Shown: one piece after another, positions 17,256-28,100 of the stretch
Numbering within the stretch: the stretch's first letter is position 1
Layout: the number at the start of each line of letters is the position of its first letter
Source: JBFIHF01 sp964411125
GTDB lineage: Bacteria; Myxococcota_A; Bradymonadia; Bradymonadales; Bradymonadaceae
Assembly: GCA_964411125.1 (NCBI GenBank)
Contig: CAYPJU010000026.1
Span: 8,818 to 72,817 of the forward strand
Direction: 5' to 3'
Length of the DNA stretch: 64,000 nt
The notes under the pieces: model-generated
The model's input: the letters and a program-made list of their open reading frames with translations, nothing else
Databases searched by the model: none
Told to the model about the DNA's origin: nothing
Translations under genes and position numbers: made by a program

Positions 17256-19949
17256 TCACCACGTGTCGAATCGCACGATGATCGACTCGCCGGGGGCCGG
17301 GCTCGATGGTCCGAAGAACGCGATCGTGCCGAACTCCGGATAGTACTCGTAGCCGTCGATGCGGCTGCGCTGCACGTCGGTGCCGCCGACGGTGACCCGC
17401 AGGGTCGACGACGCGGCCGGAGCCGGGAGCACGTACCGCGAGGCCGCCCCCACTGCTCCGTAGGCGATGAACTCGAGCTCGTCGGTGCCGAGGCCGTCGC
17501 AGAGCGACAGCGCGGCGCCCCCTGTGGAGCGGGCGACGACGTCGTACGATTCCCCATCGGGGTCGCAGCTTCCCGAGAAGGCCGAGTCGGTGACGCTGAA
17601 CGCGACGGACTCCATCTGGAAGAACGTGACGAAGTTGGCGAGTGCCTGATCGCCCAGGGTCGTACCGAGGGCGTTGTTCTGGATCGTCTGGCTCTCCTCG
17701 TCGGTGACGAAGACCGTGACGATCTCGGCATCGTCGCGTGCGCGCAGCGCCGCCGGGGTCGCCGGGTCGCGGGCGAACCGAATCCCGGCCTCCGCGCCGC
17801 TCAGGCCCCACTCCTCGAAACCGGAATTGGGGCCGCAGCCGGTGCAGTCGATGACGTACGAGGTGATCTCGGACTGGAAGGTCGCGGAGTCGGTGTGCCA
17901 GCCGGGTGGATTGCGAACCTTCCCGGCGATGTCGAGGTCCATGTTGGTGACGCCCATCCGGAAGTCGACGTACCCGCTGTTCAGGACGGTGTAGACGCTC
18001 CCGATGCTCCCCTGGATCGCCTGGTTGTCGTCGGTCATCGAGCCCGACTGGTCGAGGACCCAGTAGAGGTCGAGCGCGGGGGGCGTAGCGGTGGGCGCCC
18101 ACGGGGCGCAGCGCGGCATTGCCTGGGTACCGGTCGTCGAGATGTTCATCGCGTTCGCGAGGTCCTCGAGCTCGGCGCGGACGGTGTCGAGATCGGTCGC
18201 GGCGTCGGCGTACGCGGCGGCGACGCGGACGGTCCCGCCGACGTCGGTGACGCTGACGTAGCCGACGACGCCGGCGATCGCTGCCCCGCTCGGCGTCGGC
18301 ATGTTCGAAACCTCGGCCGGCGCAAACGGAACGGCGGCGAAGAGCGCGGTGTTGCGTTCGGCTTCGAGGCTGGCGGTCGCGCTGTCGGCGTAGTCGCGGG
18401 TGATCGCCACTTCGTTCCCCTCCCCGTCGCGATAGAGCCTTCGGCGGTCCCCCTGACCGGCGGTGACGATGTCGAGCTCCTGCTCGATGTCGATCGAGGT
18501 CTTTTTGTAGGTGGCGACGAAGCCCGCGACGGTGCCGGCGCTGTTCGAAACGAGAGTCGCGGACCAGCCGTTCTGGGGCGTGGCGGTCGGGATGACGAGC
18601 TCGGTCGTGGAGGTGAAGCTGGCGGGCAGCCGCGCGGTGAAACCGCCGAAGCTGTTCTGCACCAGGGTCGTGACGGGCGGAGTCGACGACATCATGCAGC
18701 CCTGCACGAAGTCACGGTTCCCATCGAGGATCCCGTCATCGAAAGTCGAGGCTTTGTTGGGGTCGAGTCCGTAAGCGACCTCGTCCCCGTCGTCGAGCCC
18801 GTCGGCGTCGCTGTCGGCGAGGTTCGGGTCGGTCAGGGTGGTGGCGAGCTCGTATAGATCGTCGAGCCCGTCGTCGTCGCTGTCGCTGTCGGCGGGGTCG
18901 GTCCCGACCGTCCGCTCTTCGCAGTCGGTCAATCCGTCCTGATCGGTGTCGACCACGAGCTGATCGGGGTTCGCCTCGTCGGGGCAATTGTCGTCGTCGT
19001 CGAAGATGCCGTCGCCGTCGGGGTCGTCGCACGCGTCTCCGATCGAGTTGGCGTTGCGGTCGGCCTGAAACGGATTGGCGGTGAGCGGGCAGTTGTCGAC
19101 GTCGTCCGCCCGTCCGTCACCGTCGTCGTCGGCGTCGCAGACGTCGCCGATTCCGTCGGCGTCGGTGTCGAGCTGGTCGGCGTTCGGGGTGAGCGGGCAG
19201 TTGTCGTCCGTGTCGAGGTGAGCATCTCCGTCGACGTCCAGGTCGCAGAGGTCACCGAGACCGTCACCGTCCTGGTCTTTCTGCTCGGGGTTCGGGACGT
19301 CGGGGCAGTTGTCGACGTCGTCTTTCAGACCATCGAAGTCGCCGTCACAGGAATCGCCGATCCCGTCGCCGTTGGTGTCGGCCTGGGTCGGATTGCGGAC
19401 GAGCGGGCAGTTGTCGTCGGAGTCCTCGATACCGTCACCGTCGCTGTCGACTTCGCACGCGTCGCCGACCCCGTCGGAATCGCTGTCTACCTGGTCGGCG
19501 TTCGCGACCGTCGGGCAGTTGTCTTCCTCATCGAGCACCCCGTCCTCGTCGAGGTCGAGAGTCTCGTCGATGTCGGCGCACGCATCGCCAACCCCATCGC
19601 CGTCGCCATCGTCCTGGCTCGCGTTCGGGACGTCGGGACAGTTGTCGTCCGCATCGACCACACCGTCTCCATCCCGGTCGTCGTCGGCACTCTCCCTGCA
19701 CTCTCCGGCGTCGTCGCAGGTCTGGCCCTCGGAGCAGTCTTCGTCGGTCGAACAGTCTCCTTCCGACCCGTCACAGACGCAGGCGCCCCACTCGAGAGAG
19801 CCGCCGCAGGTCTGTGTACCGTCGGCACCATCTTCGCAACTACATGCGCGGGTCTCCGAGGCTTCACACGCCCCCTTCTTGTCAACCCCGCCACCACACG
19901 CGACGAGAAGAGCCGCACACGAAACAATCGCCCACCAAAGGTTCTTCAT
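17256..19949 (-). CDS. Large secreted lipoprotein with TSP3 calcium repeats and a VWA-like domain
   Basis: The product has 897 residues. The start at 19949 has a GGAG site and a lipoprotein signal (CAALLVAC, Cys18). A Cys-rich segment (about 25-75) includes CSCEDGADGTQTC. About ten TSP3 units (D-x-D-x-D-G-x-x-D-x-x-DNCP) follow at about 85-330, then a looser Asp-rich stretch to about 395. The C-terminal half contains a VWA-like domain, with DQSGSM at 633-638, and ends in a beta-rich tail. TSP3 units bind calcium and form a stiff surface stalk in other proteins. It probably displays the VWA domain at the cell surface. Related paralogues lie at 25.2-28.9 kb and 36.4-38.2 kb. Confidence 0.88.
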   Translation of the reverse strand: MKNLWWAIVSCAALLVACGGGVDKKGACEASETRACSCEDGADGTQTCGGSLEWGACVCDGSEGDCSTDEDCSEGQTCDDAGECRESADDDRDGDGVVDADDNCPDVPNASQDDGDGDGVGDACADIDETLDLDEDGVLDEEDNCPTVANADQVDSDSDGVGDACEVDSDGDGIEDSDDNCPLVRNPTQADTNGDGIGDSCDGDFDGLKDDVDNCPDVPNPEQKDQDGDGLGDLCDLDVDGDAHLDTDDNCPLTPNADQLDTDADGIGDVCDADDDGDGRADDVDNCPLTANPFQADRNANSIGDACDDPDGDGIFDDDDNCPDEANPDQLVVDTDQDGLTDCEERTVGTDPADSDSDDDGLDDLYELATTLTDPNLADSDADGLDDGDEVAYGLDPNKASTFDDGILDGNRDFVQGCMMSSTPPVTTLVQNSFGGFTARLPASFTSTTELVIPTATPQNGWSATLVSNSAGTVAGFVATYKKTSIDIEQELDIVTAGQGDRRRLYRDGEGNEVAITRDYADSATASLEAERNTALFAAVPFAPAEVSNMPTPSGAAIAGVVGYVSVTDVGGTVRVAAAYADAATDLDTVRAELEDLANAMNISTTGTQAMPRCAPWAPTATPPALDLYWVLDQSGSMTDDNQAIQGSIGSVYTVLNSGYVDFRMGVTNMDLDIAGKVRNPPGWHTDSATFQSEITSYVIDCTGCGPNSGFEEWGLSGAEAGIRFARDPATPAALRARDDAEIVTVFVTDEESQTIQNNALGTTLGDQALANFVTFFQMESVAFSVTDSAFSGSCDPDGESYDVVARSTGGAALSLCDGLGTDELEFIAYGAVGAASRYVLPAPAASSTLRVTVGGTDVQRSRIDGYEYYPEFGTIAFFGPSSPAPGESIIVRFDTW

Positions 19950-20065
19950 CAGGTTCTCCATGGATCCACTCCCCGAGTGTAGCGCGTGTCGCTCCACAGG
20001 AGACTAAAACGTCCTGAAAGTTGAATCCACAGAGCTTCAACCCGCTCGCCCGCCACAAGAAATAC

Positions 20066-20091
20066 GAAGGGCGGAGAGAACTCCGCCCTTC
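20066..20091 (-). terminator. Hairpin terminator of the repeat-rich lipoprotein gene
   Basis: On the minus strand an 11-bp perfect stem (GAAGGGCGGAG/CTCCGCCCTTC) with a 4-nt loop lies 23 bp past the stop codon. It is followed by a weakly T-rich GTATTTCTTG rather than a clean T tract. Confidence 0.55.
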
Positions 20092-20114
20092 TCGTCGTGC
20101 CCCGTTGGTCGAGG

Positions 20115-23100
20115 TCAGTCGATGCGCAGGAAGTACGGCCCGTGCTCGACCTGGTTGTTGAGGAGCGCCGGGTAGATGAAGACGGTGTAGGTCTTTCCGG
20201 CGGTGGCGTTGAAGGTGAACGATTCGCGGTTCCCGCTGTCATCGGCCGAACCTCCCAGGGAGGTGAAGCCGTCGAAGAGCTGGAAGTCGAGGTTCATCTG
20301 GGTCGCGTCGAATCGCAGCTCGACGGTCACCGGGCCGGAGGACGGCGGCGTGAACTTGAAGTAGTCGCTCTCGTCGGAGCGGTTCGTGACGCTCGGACAG
20401 ACGGCGAGGGCCTGTGCGACGGGGAATCCGAGCGTGCGGGCGGTGCCCGGGTTGCCGTTCTGCTCGAACGAGTCCTCGGGACACTGGGTCGTGTAGACCG
20501 ACGACCGGGCAAACAGGAGGTCGTACGGCGTGGAGACCGCCGAGCCCGCTTCGTTCTCGACGAGCACGTAGTACTGACCGACCGAGGGCGGAGTCCATTT
20601 CGCCACGGCGTCGTCTTCGGCGGTGTCGATCTCGAGCAGCGGCGCATCGACGAGGGGGTCGTCGTCAGCGTCCCAGATCGAGACGGCGACGTCAGACCCG
20701 GTGCCGTGGTCGTAGAAGACCGCGATGTCGTGGCTGATCCCGGAGAGGTCCTGGGTGAGGTACCAATCCTGGTCTGCGCCACAGGCGTTGAGGTCGGCGA
20801 GTTGCGGCGTCTGCGGAACCGTGATCGTCGAGGCGGAGACGACGTCGTCGTTCCGTTCGAAGCGGTCGGGGCAGTACGGCGCGCTCGGGGTCGCGCCATT
20901 GAGGCTCAACCAGAGGTCGTAGTCGTTTCGGACGAACGCGTCGTTCTTGGGGAAGACGCGCAGCCAGTGCTGCCCAGAGAGTCCCGACTGCGCGAGCACC
21001 TCGGTGTTGTCGGTCCCGACGGTCTCGACCACGACGCCGTTCGAGTCGATCAACTGCATGTCGAGATCCCCGAGCTGCGTCTTGAACTCGAGACGCGCAT
21101 CGACCGACGTGATGCTTCCGAGGTTGAACCAGTCGTCGGTCCCTTCGCAGAGAGTGAGCTCGTAGGCCCCGGTGCTGACCGATCCTGCGGAGCCCTGCGT
21201 GTCGCCGGCTACGCTGTCGTCGGTACACGCATCGGCGAACGCGAGCGAGACGTCGAGCGAATAGTAGTTCGAGAATCCGTTCGTGGCCGGGGAGACGTGG
21301 ACGATGACGTTCGCCCCCATCCCCGGGTTGGTCCAACTGACGGTCTCCGTGTCGGCCATCGTGCGGCTCGAGTCGAGCTCGGTGCCGAGCATGTTCGTGA
21401 TCCGGATGTCGATGTTCCCGAGGTCGTTGTCGAAGTCGGCGGTCGCGGTGAGCGTCGCTCCGGCGGGGACGAAGACCCGGTAGTAGTCGTTGTCGGCGGT
21501 GCAAATGAGCAGCGCGTCGTACGAGCCTGCCGGAATCTGCGCGGCGGTCGTCGAGGTGTCGTTGTTTTCGAACGGGTCGGGGCAGACGCGATCTTCGGGC
21601 CCGTCGGGTACGCCGTCCCCGTCGACGTCGGTGTAGAGGAGAAGGTCGTAGGGGAGGCGCGCGTCGTTCTTGCCGACCACCTGGATGAGGTAGGTGCCGG
21701 TCGACGACGGGGTGAAGGTGACCGATTCGTCGCTCGTCGTGGAGGTTCCGCCCATGCCGATCGGGTTCGCGAGCGCGCCGGCGACGTAGACGAAGACATC
21801 GAGGTCCGCGCGGCTGCCGTCGAAGTTGACGAACACCTCCGAAGCATCCCCGGCGGTGAGCTCGACCTGGTACCAGTCGTCGACGCCGTCGCAGAGCTGC
21901 AACCGCGGGTAGAGGCCGGGTGCCTCGACCGACGCGGCGGCTCCCGACGATGCGTTCGGCGAGAACGAATCGTCGACGCAGGCAGGGGCGGCGGTGACCG
22001 CCACCGTCATGTCGTAGGGCTGGGCGGCGACATTCGAGACCGCTTCGACGCGCCAGAAGACCGTCTGGTCACGGGCGGTGGTATAGGAAACGCTCTCGTC
22101 GTCCGTCGTCGTTCGCCCCTGAGCCACCGGGCTCGCCGAGCCCGAGTCGTCGAAGAGGAAGAGGTCGATGTTTCCGGTGGCGTGAGCGAAGGAGAGATCG
22201 ATCGTGATCGTCTCGCCGGCCTCGAGGTCGGCGCTGAACCAGTCGTCGTCGTCGGGGTTGCCGCAGACGAGCAGGCCGTAGGTGCCGTTGGTGAGGGCTG
22301 CTGCCTCCATGCGCGTGTCGTTGTTCTCGTAGTCGTCGGGACAGTCTGGGTCGGCGGGGCCGACGCCGTTGAGGGTCGTGAGGACCCAGTAGTCGTTTCG
22401 AGCGGCCATCTTCGGGAAGACCCTCAGGTAGTAGGTGCCCGCTTCGTTTGCGCCCACCGTGTGCGAGACGGTCTCGTCGTCGGACCCCGATGTGGCGCTA
22501 TCGATGACGATGTTGCCCGGCCCGATGAGCTCGACGTCGAGGTCGCCGAGGGCATTGGCGAACTTCACGTCGAACTGAATCTCGTCACCGGCGATCAGGT
22601 CGATCTCGAACCAGTCTTCGTCGGTGTCGCACATCTTCAGGCCGGTGATGACGTTGTCCGCGCCGCTCGCCGCGTTGGCGCGGCTGATCCCGGTCGCCGC
22701 GGCAGCGTCGTTGTTGGGCTCTGCGAAGTCGTCGGTGCAGGGCGGTCCGTCGCTGACGTCGATGTCGAGCTCGTACTGCGCCTGGATACCGGAGAAGAGG
22801 AACGTCTGCAGGTTGAAGACGCCGCCCTGCATCGCCTGGAACTGCATCTGCTCCTGGACGACGGTGCCGCTGACGGTCGTCTCGGTACCGTCGGCGACGA
22901 GCGTCGCACAGTCGCTGGGCCCGAAGAGGGTGATGTCGAGGTCACCGGCGGAGACCGCACGGTCGTAGGTGGCCGTGATGGTGACCGTCTGCAGCGGGAG
23001 GAGCGAGATGGAGTACCAGTCGCTGTCGTCGCAGACGTTGAGCCCCGGGTAGGTCCCCGGCGCGATCGTCGCGGCGGGGCAAGTGTCGTTGACCTCGTAG

Positions 23101-24830
23101 GGGTCGGCGCAGTTGTTGTCGCGCTGGCTCCACATCAGGTCGTATTCGATGTTTCCGACCCCGCTCACGACGCGGACTTCGAGGATGTAGTCTCCCGCGT
23201 CGTCGAGGGCGATCTCGATCTCTTCGACGTCGCGCCGCGTCTGCGCAGCGGCGACCTGCGTCATCGAAGAGTCCCAGAGGATGAGGTCGATGTTGCCGAG
23301 GGATACGGGCGCTTCCGCCGTGATGCGGACGACCTGGTTTTCGGCGATGACGAGCTTGTAGAAGTCGGCGTCGCTGCCGCAGACCTCGAGGTCCTGGTAG
23401 TCGGTCATCGGGTCGAGCGTCGACGCCGAAGCGCGGTCGTCGTTCTCCTCGAGCGGGTCGTCGGTGCAGGCGCCCGGCGGGCCTGCGTCGACGCTGAGCG
23501 CGTAAGCGGTGTTGTCGTCGGTGATGGAGCCACGGACCTGCACGAGGAACGTGCCGCCGAGGTCGACGCCGAAGCGGATGACTTCGCGGCCTCCGTCGAC
23601 GGCCGGCGACTGGGCGGAAGCGACGATCTCGTCACCCTGCGGGCGGCGAAGTCCGATGTCGAGGTTCCCGACGGAGTTGTCGTACACGAGCTCGATCTCG
23701 ATGACGTCGCCTGCGGCGGCGTCGAATTCGAACCACTCGCCGCCGGCGTTCTCCTGGCAGAAGAGCGGTTGGTCGGTAGCGTCCGTCGCGAACGGGAGCG
23801 TCGCGATCGTGTAGGGCGTGTTCTGGTCGTGGTTCTCACCGAAGCTGTCGTCGGGACAGGTCGGCGCCGCCGGGACGCAGAGTCCCAGGAGCGGGTTCAT
23901 CTTCTCTTCGTCGCTGATGCCCTGCGTGAAGTCGCAGACGTCGGTCGCGGGGCAGTCGGCGTTTTGCGAGCACGCCTGGCAGGTGCGCGGCGAGCCCTTG
24001 CAGATCTGCCCCATCAGGCAGTCGTTACGGGTATCGCAGGTCGGCACGCAGACGAGGTCGACACATGCGTAGGTGTTGTCGTCGTTGGGGCAGTCGTCGA
24101 CCGTGTCACAACCCTCGGTGCACGAGAGTTGGTTGAGGTCGCAGATCTGTCCGGTGCGGCACGCATCGTTGGTCCGGCACCCGCGCCGGCAGACGAGACG
24201 TCCGTCGGTCGAGCGCGGCTCACAGATTTCGGTGACCTTGCAGTCGGTGTCGCTGCCACAGGGCGGCTTGATGACACACTTCTGTTCGGCGGTGGAGCAG
24301 ATGTAGTCCTCGCCGTCGTCGAGCTGCTGAGCGTAGGCGACACACTGGACGTCGGAGGTGCAGTCCCCCGTGTACTCGCACGCGGGCGGGTCGGCGTCCT
24401 CGTTGCACGTCTGGAAGTCGGGGCAGCTATTGGTCGTGCATCCTTCCTGAGCACACACGTTGGTCGCCGTGCAGGACTGTCCGTCGGGGCAGTCGTCCGA
24501 CGTGCGGCAGCCCGAGCGGCAGGTCGAGTTCTCGCAGATCGCGCCAGAGGCGCAGTCCTCGTCGGCTTCGCACGAGGCGCTCGCGCACGTTCCGTCGGCG
24601 CAGTACTCGTCGATGCCGCAGTCGCTCTTGAATTCGCAGGAGTCGGACTCCGTGGTGCACAGGCCGTCGGCGTTGCAGCGCTCACCCGCCGCGCAGTCAG
24701 CCGCCGTCGAGCAATTTTCGCTGACACCGTTGTTGTCGGGGGATCCGCAGCCACCACAGCCGGTGGAGATCAGGGTCGCGACGCTCGCCAGAGCGAGCAG
24801 CAATCGAATTCGAATCAGAGCTCGGAACAT
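20115..24830 (-). CDS. Giant lipoprotein: Cys-rich head plus ten pre-peptidase (PPC)-like domains
   Basis: The product has 1571 residues. It has a lipoprotein signal (SVATLISTGC, Cys25). Residues 25-325 hold many small disulfide-rich units of the type D-C-x-x-G-x-x-C, reminiscent of Dickkopf/EB-like modules. From about residue 325 to the end, ten domains of about 120 residues each recur. Each starts with C-(P/T/V)-D-(D/P)-x-(F/Y)-E-x-N-D and carries a central L-C-...-D-W-(Y/F) and a G-D/N-(L/I)-D-(I/V)-x-L strand. This is the layout of bacterial pre-peptidase C-terminal (PPC) beta-sandwiches. No enzymatic domain is visible, so it is probably an adhesin or surface scaffold. A promoter-like site lies 133 bp upstream. 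Confidence 0.88.
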   Translation of the reverse strand: MFRALIRIRLLLALASVATLISTGCGGCGSPDNNGVSENCSTAADCAAGERCNADGLCTTESDSCEFKSDCGIDEYCADGTCASASCEADEDCASGAICENSTCRSGCRTSDDCPDGQSCTATNVCAQEGCTTNSCPDFQTCNEDADPPACEYTGDCTSDVQCVAYAQQLDDGEDYICSTAEQKCVIKPPCGSDTDCKVTEICEPRSTDGRLVCRRGCRTNDACRTGQICDLNQLSCTEGCDTVDDCPNDDNTYACVDLVCVPTCDTRNDCLMGQICKGSPRTCQACSQNADCPATDVCDFTQGISDEEKMNPLLGLCVPAAPTCPDDSFGENHDQNTPYTIATLPFATDATDQPLFCQENAGGEWFEFDAAAGDVIEIELVYDNSVGNLDIGLRRPQGDEIVASAQSPAVDGGREVIRFGVDLGGTFLVQVRGSITDDNTAYALSVDAGPPGACTDDPLEENDDRASASTLDPMTDYQDLEVCGSDADFYKLVIAENQVVRITAEAPVSLGNIDLILWDSSMTQVAAAQTRRDVEEIEIALDDAGDYILEVRVVSGVGNIEYDLMWSQRDNNCADPYEVNDTCPAATIAPGTYPGLNVCDDSDWYSISLLPLQTVTITATYDRAVSAGDLDITLFGPSDCATLVADGTETTVSGTVVQEQMQFQAMQGGVFNLQTFLFSGIQAQYELDIDVSDGPPCTDDFAEPNNDAAAATGISRANAASGADNVITGLKMCDTDEDWFEIDLIAGDEIQFDVKFANALGDLDVELIGPGNIVIDSATSGSDDETVSHTVGANEAGTYYLRVFPKMAARNDYWVLTTLNGVGPADPDCPDDYENNDTRMEAAALTNGTYGLLVCGNPDDDDWFSADLEAGETITIDLSFAHATGNIDLFLFDDSGSASPVAQGRTTTDDESVSYTTARDQTVFWRVEAVSNVAAQPYDMTVAVTAAPACVDDSFSPNASSGAAASVEAPGLYPRLQLCDGVDDWYQVELTAGDASEVFVNFDGSRADLDVFVYVAGALANPIGMGGTSTTSDESVTFTPSSTGTYLIQVVGKNDARLPYDLLLYTDVDGDGVPDGPEDRVCPDPFENNDTSTTAAQIPAGSYDALLICTADNDYYRVFVPAGATLTATADFDNDLGNIDIRITNMLGTELDSSRTMADTETVSWTNPGMGANVIVHVSPATNGFSNYYSLDVSLAFADACTDDSVAGDTQGSAGSVSTGAYELTLCEGTDDWFNLGSITSVDARLEFKTQLGDLDMQLIDSNGVVVETVGTDNTEVLAQSGLSGQHWLRVFPKNDAFVRNDYDLWLSLNGATPSAPYCPDRFERNDDVVSASTITVPQTPQLADLNACGADQDWYLTQDLSGISHDIAVFYDHGTGSDVAVSIWDADDDPLVDAPLLEIDTAEDDAVAKWTPPSVGQYYVLVENEAGSAVSTPYDLLFARSSVYTTQCPEDSFEQNGNPGTARTLGFPVAQALAVCPSVTNRSDESDYFKFTPPSSGPVTVELRFDATQMNLDFQLFDGFTSLGGSADDSGNRESFTFNATAGKTYTVFIYPALLNNQVEHGPYFLRID

Positions 24831-24962
24831 ATGTGTGGCCTCAATCGCCGGAAAGGCGGGTGTTCAGCGGTCATGGCGGCCTCGTCGTGATAATCGCACG
24901 AGCGAAACGCGGCACAACGTAGAGGAATGCCCATGGGGGCGCAAACCACGTCAAAGCCCGGG

Positions 24963-24991
24963 TATATCCAAAAAGTTCCGCGGATAGTCAA
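24963..24991 (-). promoter_or_regulatory. Possible sigma-70 promoter for the PPC-repeat lipoprotein gene
   Basis: On the minus strand TTGACT (24991-24986) is separated by 17 bp from GATATA (24968-24963). The -35 matches five of six consensus bases and the spacing is ideal, but the -10 is weak. The predicted 5' leader would be about 125 nt. Confidence 0.35.
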
Positions 24992-25128
24992 GGATGGGCC
25001 GCGAGTCGTGGCACGACGTTGCCCGCCTACAATGGTCGGCACGCCGGGTAGATTCCGGGGCATCGGCTCGATCCGAAGGTCGAGCGACCGAACGGCGGAA
25101 ATGACTGCGTCTCTGCGCGCGATCGGCA

Positions 25129-25161
25129 CAAAAAAGGCCCCGGGAGAGTTTCCCGGGGCCT
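25129..25161 (-). terminator. Rho-independent terminator of the TSP3/VWA/MopE lipoprotein gene
   Basis: On the minus strand an 11-bp perfect GC-rich stem (AGGCCCCGGGA/TCCCGGGGCCT) with a 5-nt loop is followed directly by a run of T residues (TTTTTTG). It lies 25 bp past the stop codon. This is the clearest terminator in the window. Confidence 0.85.
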
Positions 25162-25185
25162 CGGAAGTTCGCCGGCGGACGCCGC

Positions 25186-28100
25186 TCAGCCGTCCGGGCA
25201 GCCCTCGTCGACGAGTCCGTCGCAATCGTTGTCGATACCGTCACAGGTCTCGGGGTTGCGGCCGTTGGGGCAGTCTTCACAGTCCTCGTCGATCTCTCCG
25301 TCGCAGTCGTTGTCGATCTGGTCGCAGATCTCGTTCTCGGGGATGCACTGACCGGTGCCGCACCCTTCGTCGACCATGCCGTCGCAGTCGTTGTCGACGC
25401 CGTCGCAGATCTCGGGGCCGAAGCTCGGGCAGTCGATACAGTCCTCGTCGACTTCGCCGTCGCAGTCGTTGTCTCGGCCATCACAGATCTCGGTTCGCGG
25501 CATGCAGACGGCGCAGCCCTCATCGATCATGTTGTCACAATCGTTGTCGATGCCGTCGCACTTCTCCGACGCCGGGATACAGCCTCCCGTGCCGCAACCT
25601 TCGTCGACCTGGTTGTCGCAGTCGTTGTCCTGGCCGTCACAGATCTCGGCGAGCGGGATACAGCCGGGCGGCGGGGGGCAGCCTTCGTCGATCTGGCCGT
25701 CGCAGTCGTTGTCGACGTTGTCGCCGCAGATTTCGGCGGACGGGATGCAACCGGGGACGGGGCAGCCTTCGTCGGTCTGGCCGTCGCAGTCGTTGTCGGT
25801 GTTGTCACCGCATACTTCGGCGGACGGGATGCAACCGGGAGGCGGGCAGTTCTCGTCGGTCTGCCCGTCGCAGTCGTTGTCGACACCGTCGCCGCAGATC
25901 TCGGGCGAGGGGATGCAGGACGGGCAGCCGTCGTCGGCGACGTTGTCGCAGTCCTGGTCGATGCCGTCGCCACAAATTTCGGGGCCGCAGTTGCACCCCT
26001 CGTCGACGGTGCCGTCACAGTCGTTGTCGACGTAGTCACAGACCTCGGGGGAGACGACGCACGAGTTGCATGCGATCTCGACCTGGATTCCGACGACGTC
26101 GCCGGGGCTCGCTGCAGCGGCAGCATTGTTCAGGTTGGTGCACGCCTGTCCGTTGAGGGTCACGACGTTGGTCGCCGTGTTGAGGCTCCACCCGTTGGTG
26201 TTGCTCTTGGGCACGACCGTGGAGTTGTTGCCCTCGACGATCGTCACGCGCATGCGGGCGAGGTCGTCACCGGGCTGCGGATTCAACTGAACGTCGCAGC
26301 CGATGCTGAGGTTCGCGATGGTGCTGATGGCATCTTCGAGGTCCTGAGTGTTCGACGACGAGACCCTGAACCAGTTCCGCGAACCATCGTTCGGATTGTT
26401 CGTGCCGCCAGCGACCGCGAACGTCTGCATGTTCGACTGGGCGCTGTTGGAGAGGTTGTCGAACCCGACCACGAAGGTCGGGTAGTCGGCCCCGAGCGCC
26501 GCGGCGATCTGGTCCTCCGTGTAGTCGACGGAGTTGTCGCTGCTCTGGTTGCAGGTCGTGGTGGGAGCACCGTCGGTGATGATGACGATCCGCTTCTCGC
26601 GCGTCGGGTTCGGGTCGCCCGGGATCTCGAGGAGGCCGCCGGTTCGCACCTGGTTGACGGCGGGGCCGGTCGGCGTGTTGCCGTCGGCGTCGAGGTTGGC
26701 GTAGCTGTTCTTGAAGGTGCTCGCCGTCGTGTTGAGCGACAGGTCGAGGAGCTCGGTCAAGGTGCAGTTGCCGAACTCCCCGATGCCGACGTTGAAGTCG
26801 GTGAGAAGGTTGGTGTTGTCGGCGAGGCTGTCGAGCGCGTCGAGCATCGTGTCGAGGCGGTTGGGTCCCTCGCCGCGGTTGCAGTCGTTGTCGTTCTGCT
26901 GGCACATCGACCCGGACGTATCGAGCAGGAAGTAGAGCGACGGCTTGATGCGGCTCGCCTGCACGTCGTTGGTGTTGCAGATCGGGGTGCCGTTGGGGAG
27001 AGCCTCGCAGGCGTCGCCGACGTTGTCGTTGTCGACGTCGTCCTGGTTGTAGTTGGGGACGTTCGGGCAGTTGTCGCAGACGTTACCGACACCGTCGCCG
27101 TCGCTGTCGGCCTGGTTGGCGTTCGCGATCGTGCGGCAGTTGTCGAACCGGTCGGCGGTGCCGTCACCGTCCGTGTCGCGGTTCTGGTCGTACTGATTCT
27201 CGCACTCGTCGCCGATGTTGTTGTTGTTGGCGTCGAGCTGCGACATGTTTGCCGAAGCGGGGCAGTTGTCGCAGGCGTCACCGACACTGTCGCCGTCGGT
27301 GTCGGTCTGCGCGTTGTTCGACAGGAGCGGGCAGTTGTCCTCGAAATCGGCGATTCCGTCGCCGTCTCCGTCCTCGCACTCGTCGCCCACGCCGTCGCCG
27401 TCGGTGTCGGTCTGGGAACCGTTCGCGACGTTCGGGCAATTGTCGCAAGCGTTGCCGAGGGTATCGCCGTCGGCATCGACCTGCGTGGGGTTCGCGACGG
27501 TGGGGCAGTTGTCGCTGCCGTTGGAGACGTTGTCGCCGTCGGCGTCTCCGCTCGGGTCCGCGAGGCCCTCGCAGGCATCGCCGACACCGTTGTTGTCGGC
27601 GTCGGCCTGGCTGGAGTTCGCGACGTTCGCACAGTTGTCGCAATCGTTGCCGACGCCGTCGAAGTCGGTGTCGAGCTGCGCGGGGTTGGCGAGCATCGGG
27701 CAGTTGTCGATCGCGTTTCGCGTTCCGTCACCGTCGTCGTCGCCATCCGGGTTGGCCGCGCCTTCGCAGGCATCGCCGGTCCCGTTGTTGTCGGCGTCGG
27801 CCTGGTTGGCGTTCGCGATGCCGGTGCAATTGTCGCAGGCGTCTCCGACGCGATCGCCATCGGCGTCCGCCTGCCCCGGATTCGCGACCGTCGGGCAGTT
27901 GTCGTCGAAGTTTCGGGTCCCGTCGCCGTCGTCGTCCCCGTCGGGGTTCGTCAGGCCGTCGCACTCGTCGCCCACGCCGTCGCCGTCGGCGTCTGCCTGG
28001 CTGGCGTTCGCGACGTCGACGCAATTGTCGCAGTCGTCTCCGACCAGGTCGCCATCGGTGTCTGTCTGAGCAGGGTTGGCGACCATCGGGCAGTTGTCTT

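Larger units (their letters stand above)
24831..25185. other. 355-bp intergenic region between two giant lipoprotein genes
   Basis: It contains the terminator of the upstream gene at 25129-25161 and a possible sigma-70 promoter at 24963-24991 for the gene at 20115-24830. I see no coding sequence, tRNA or riboswitch here. Confidence 0.6.

Noticed and set aside
20097..24890. A 1597-codon open frame on the strand opposite the PPC-repeat lipoprotein gene.
   Set aside because: It mirrors the real gene exactly, has no signal peptide or known domain, and its Arg/Val/Gly-rich composition is the expected shadow of high-GC codon use with Asp and Thr codons on the other strand.
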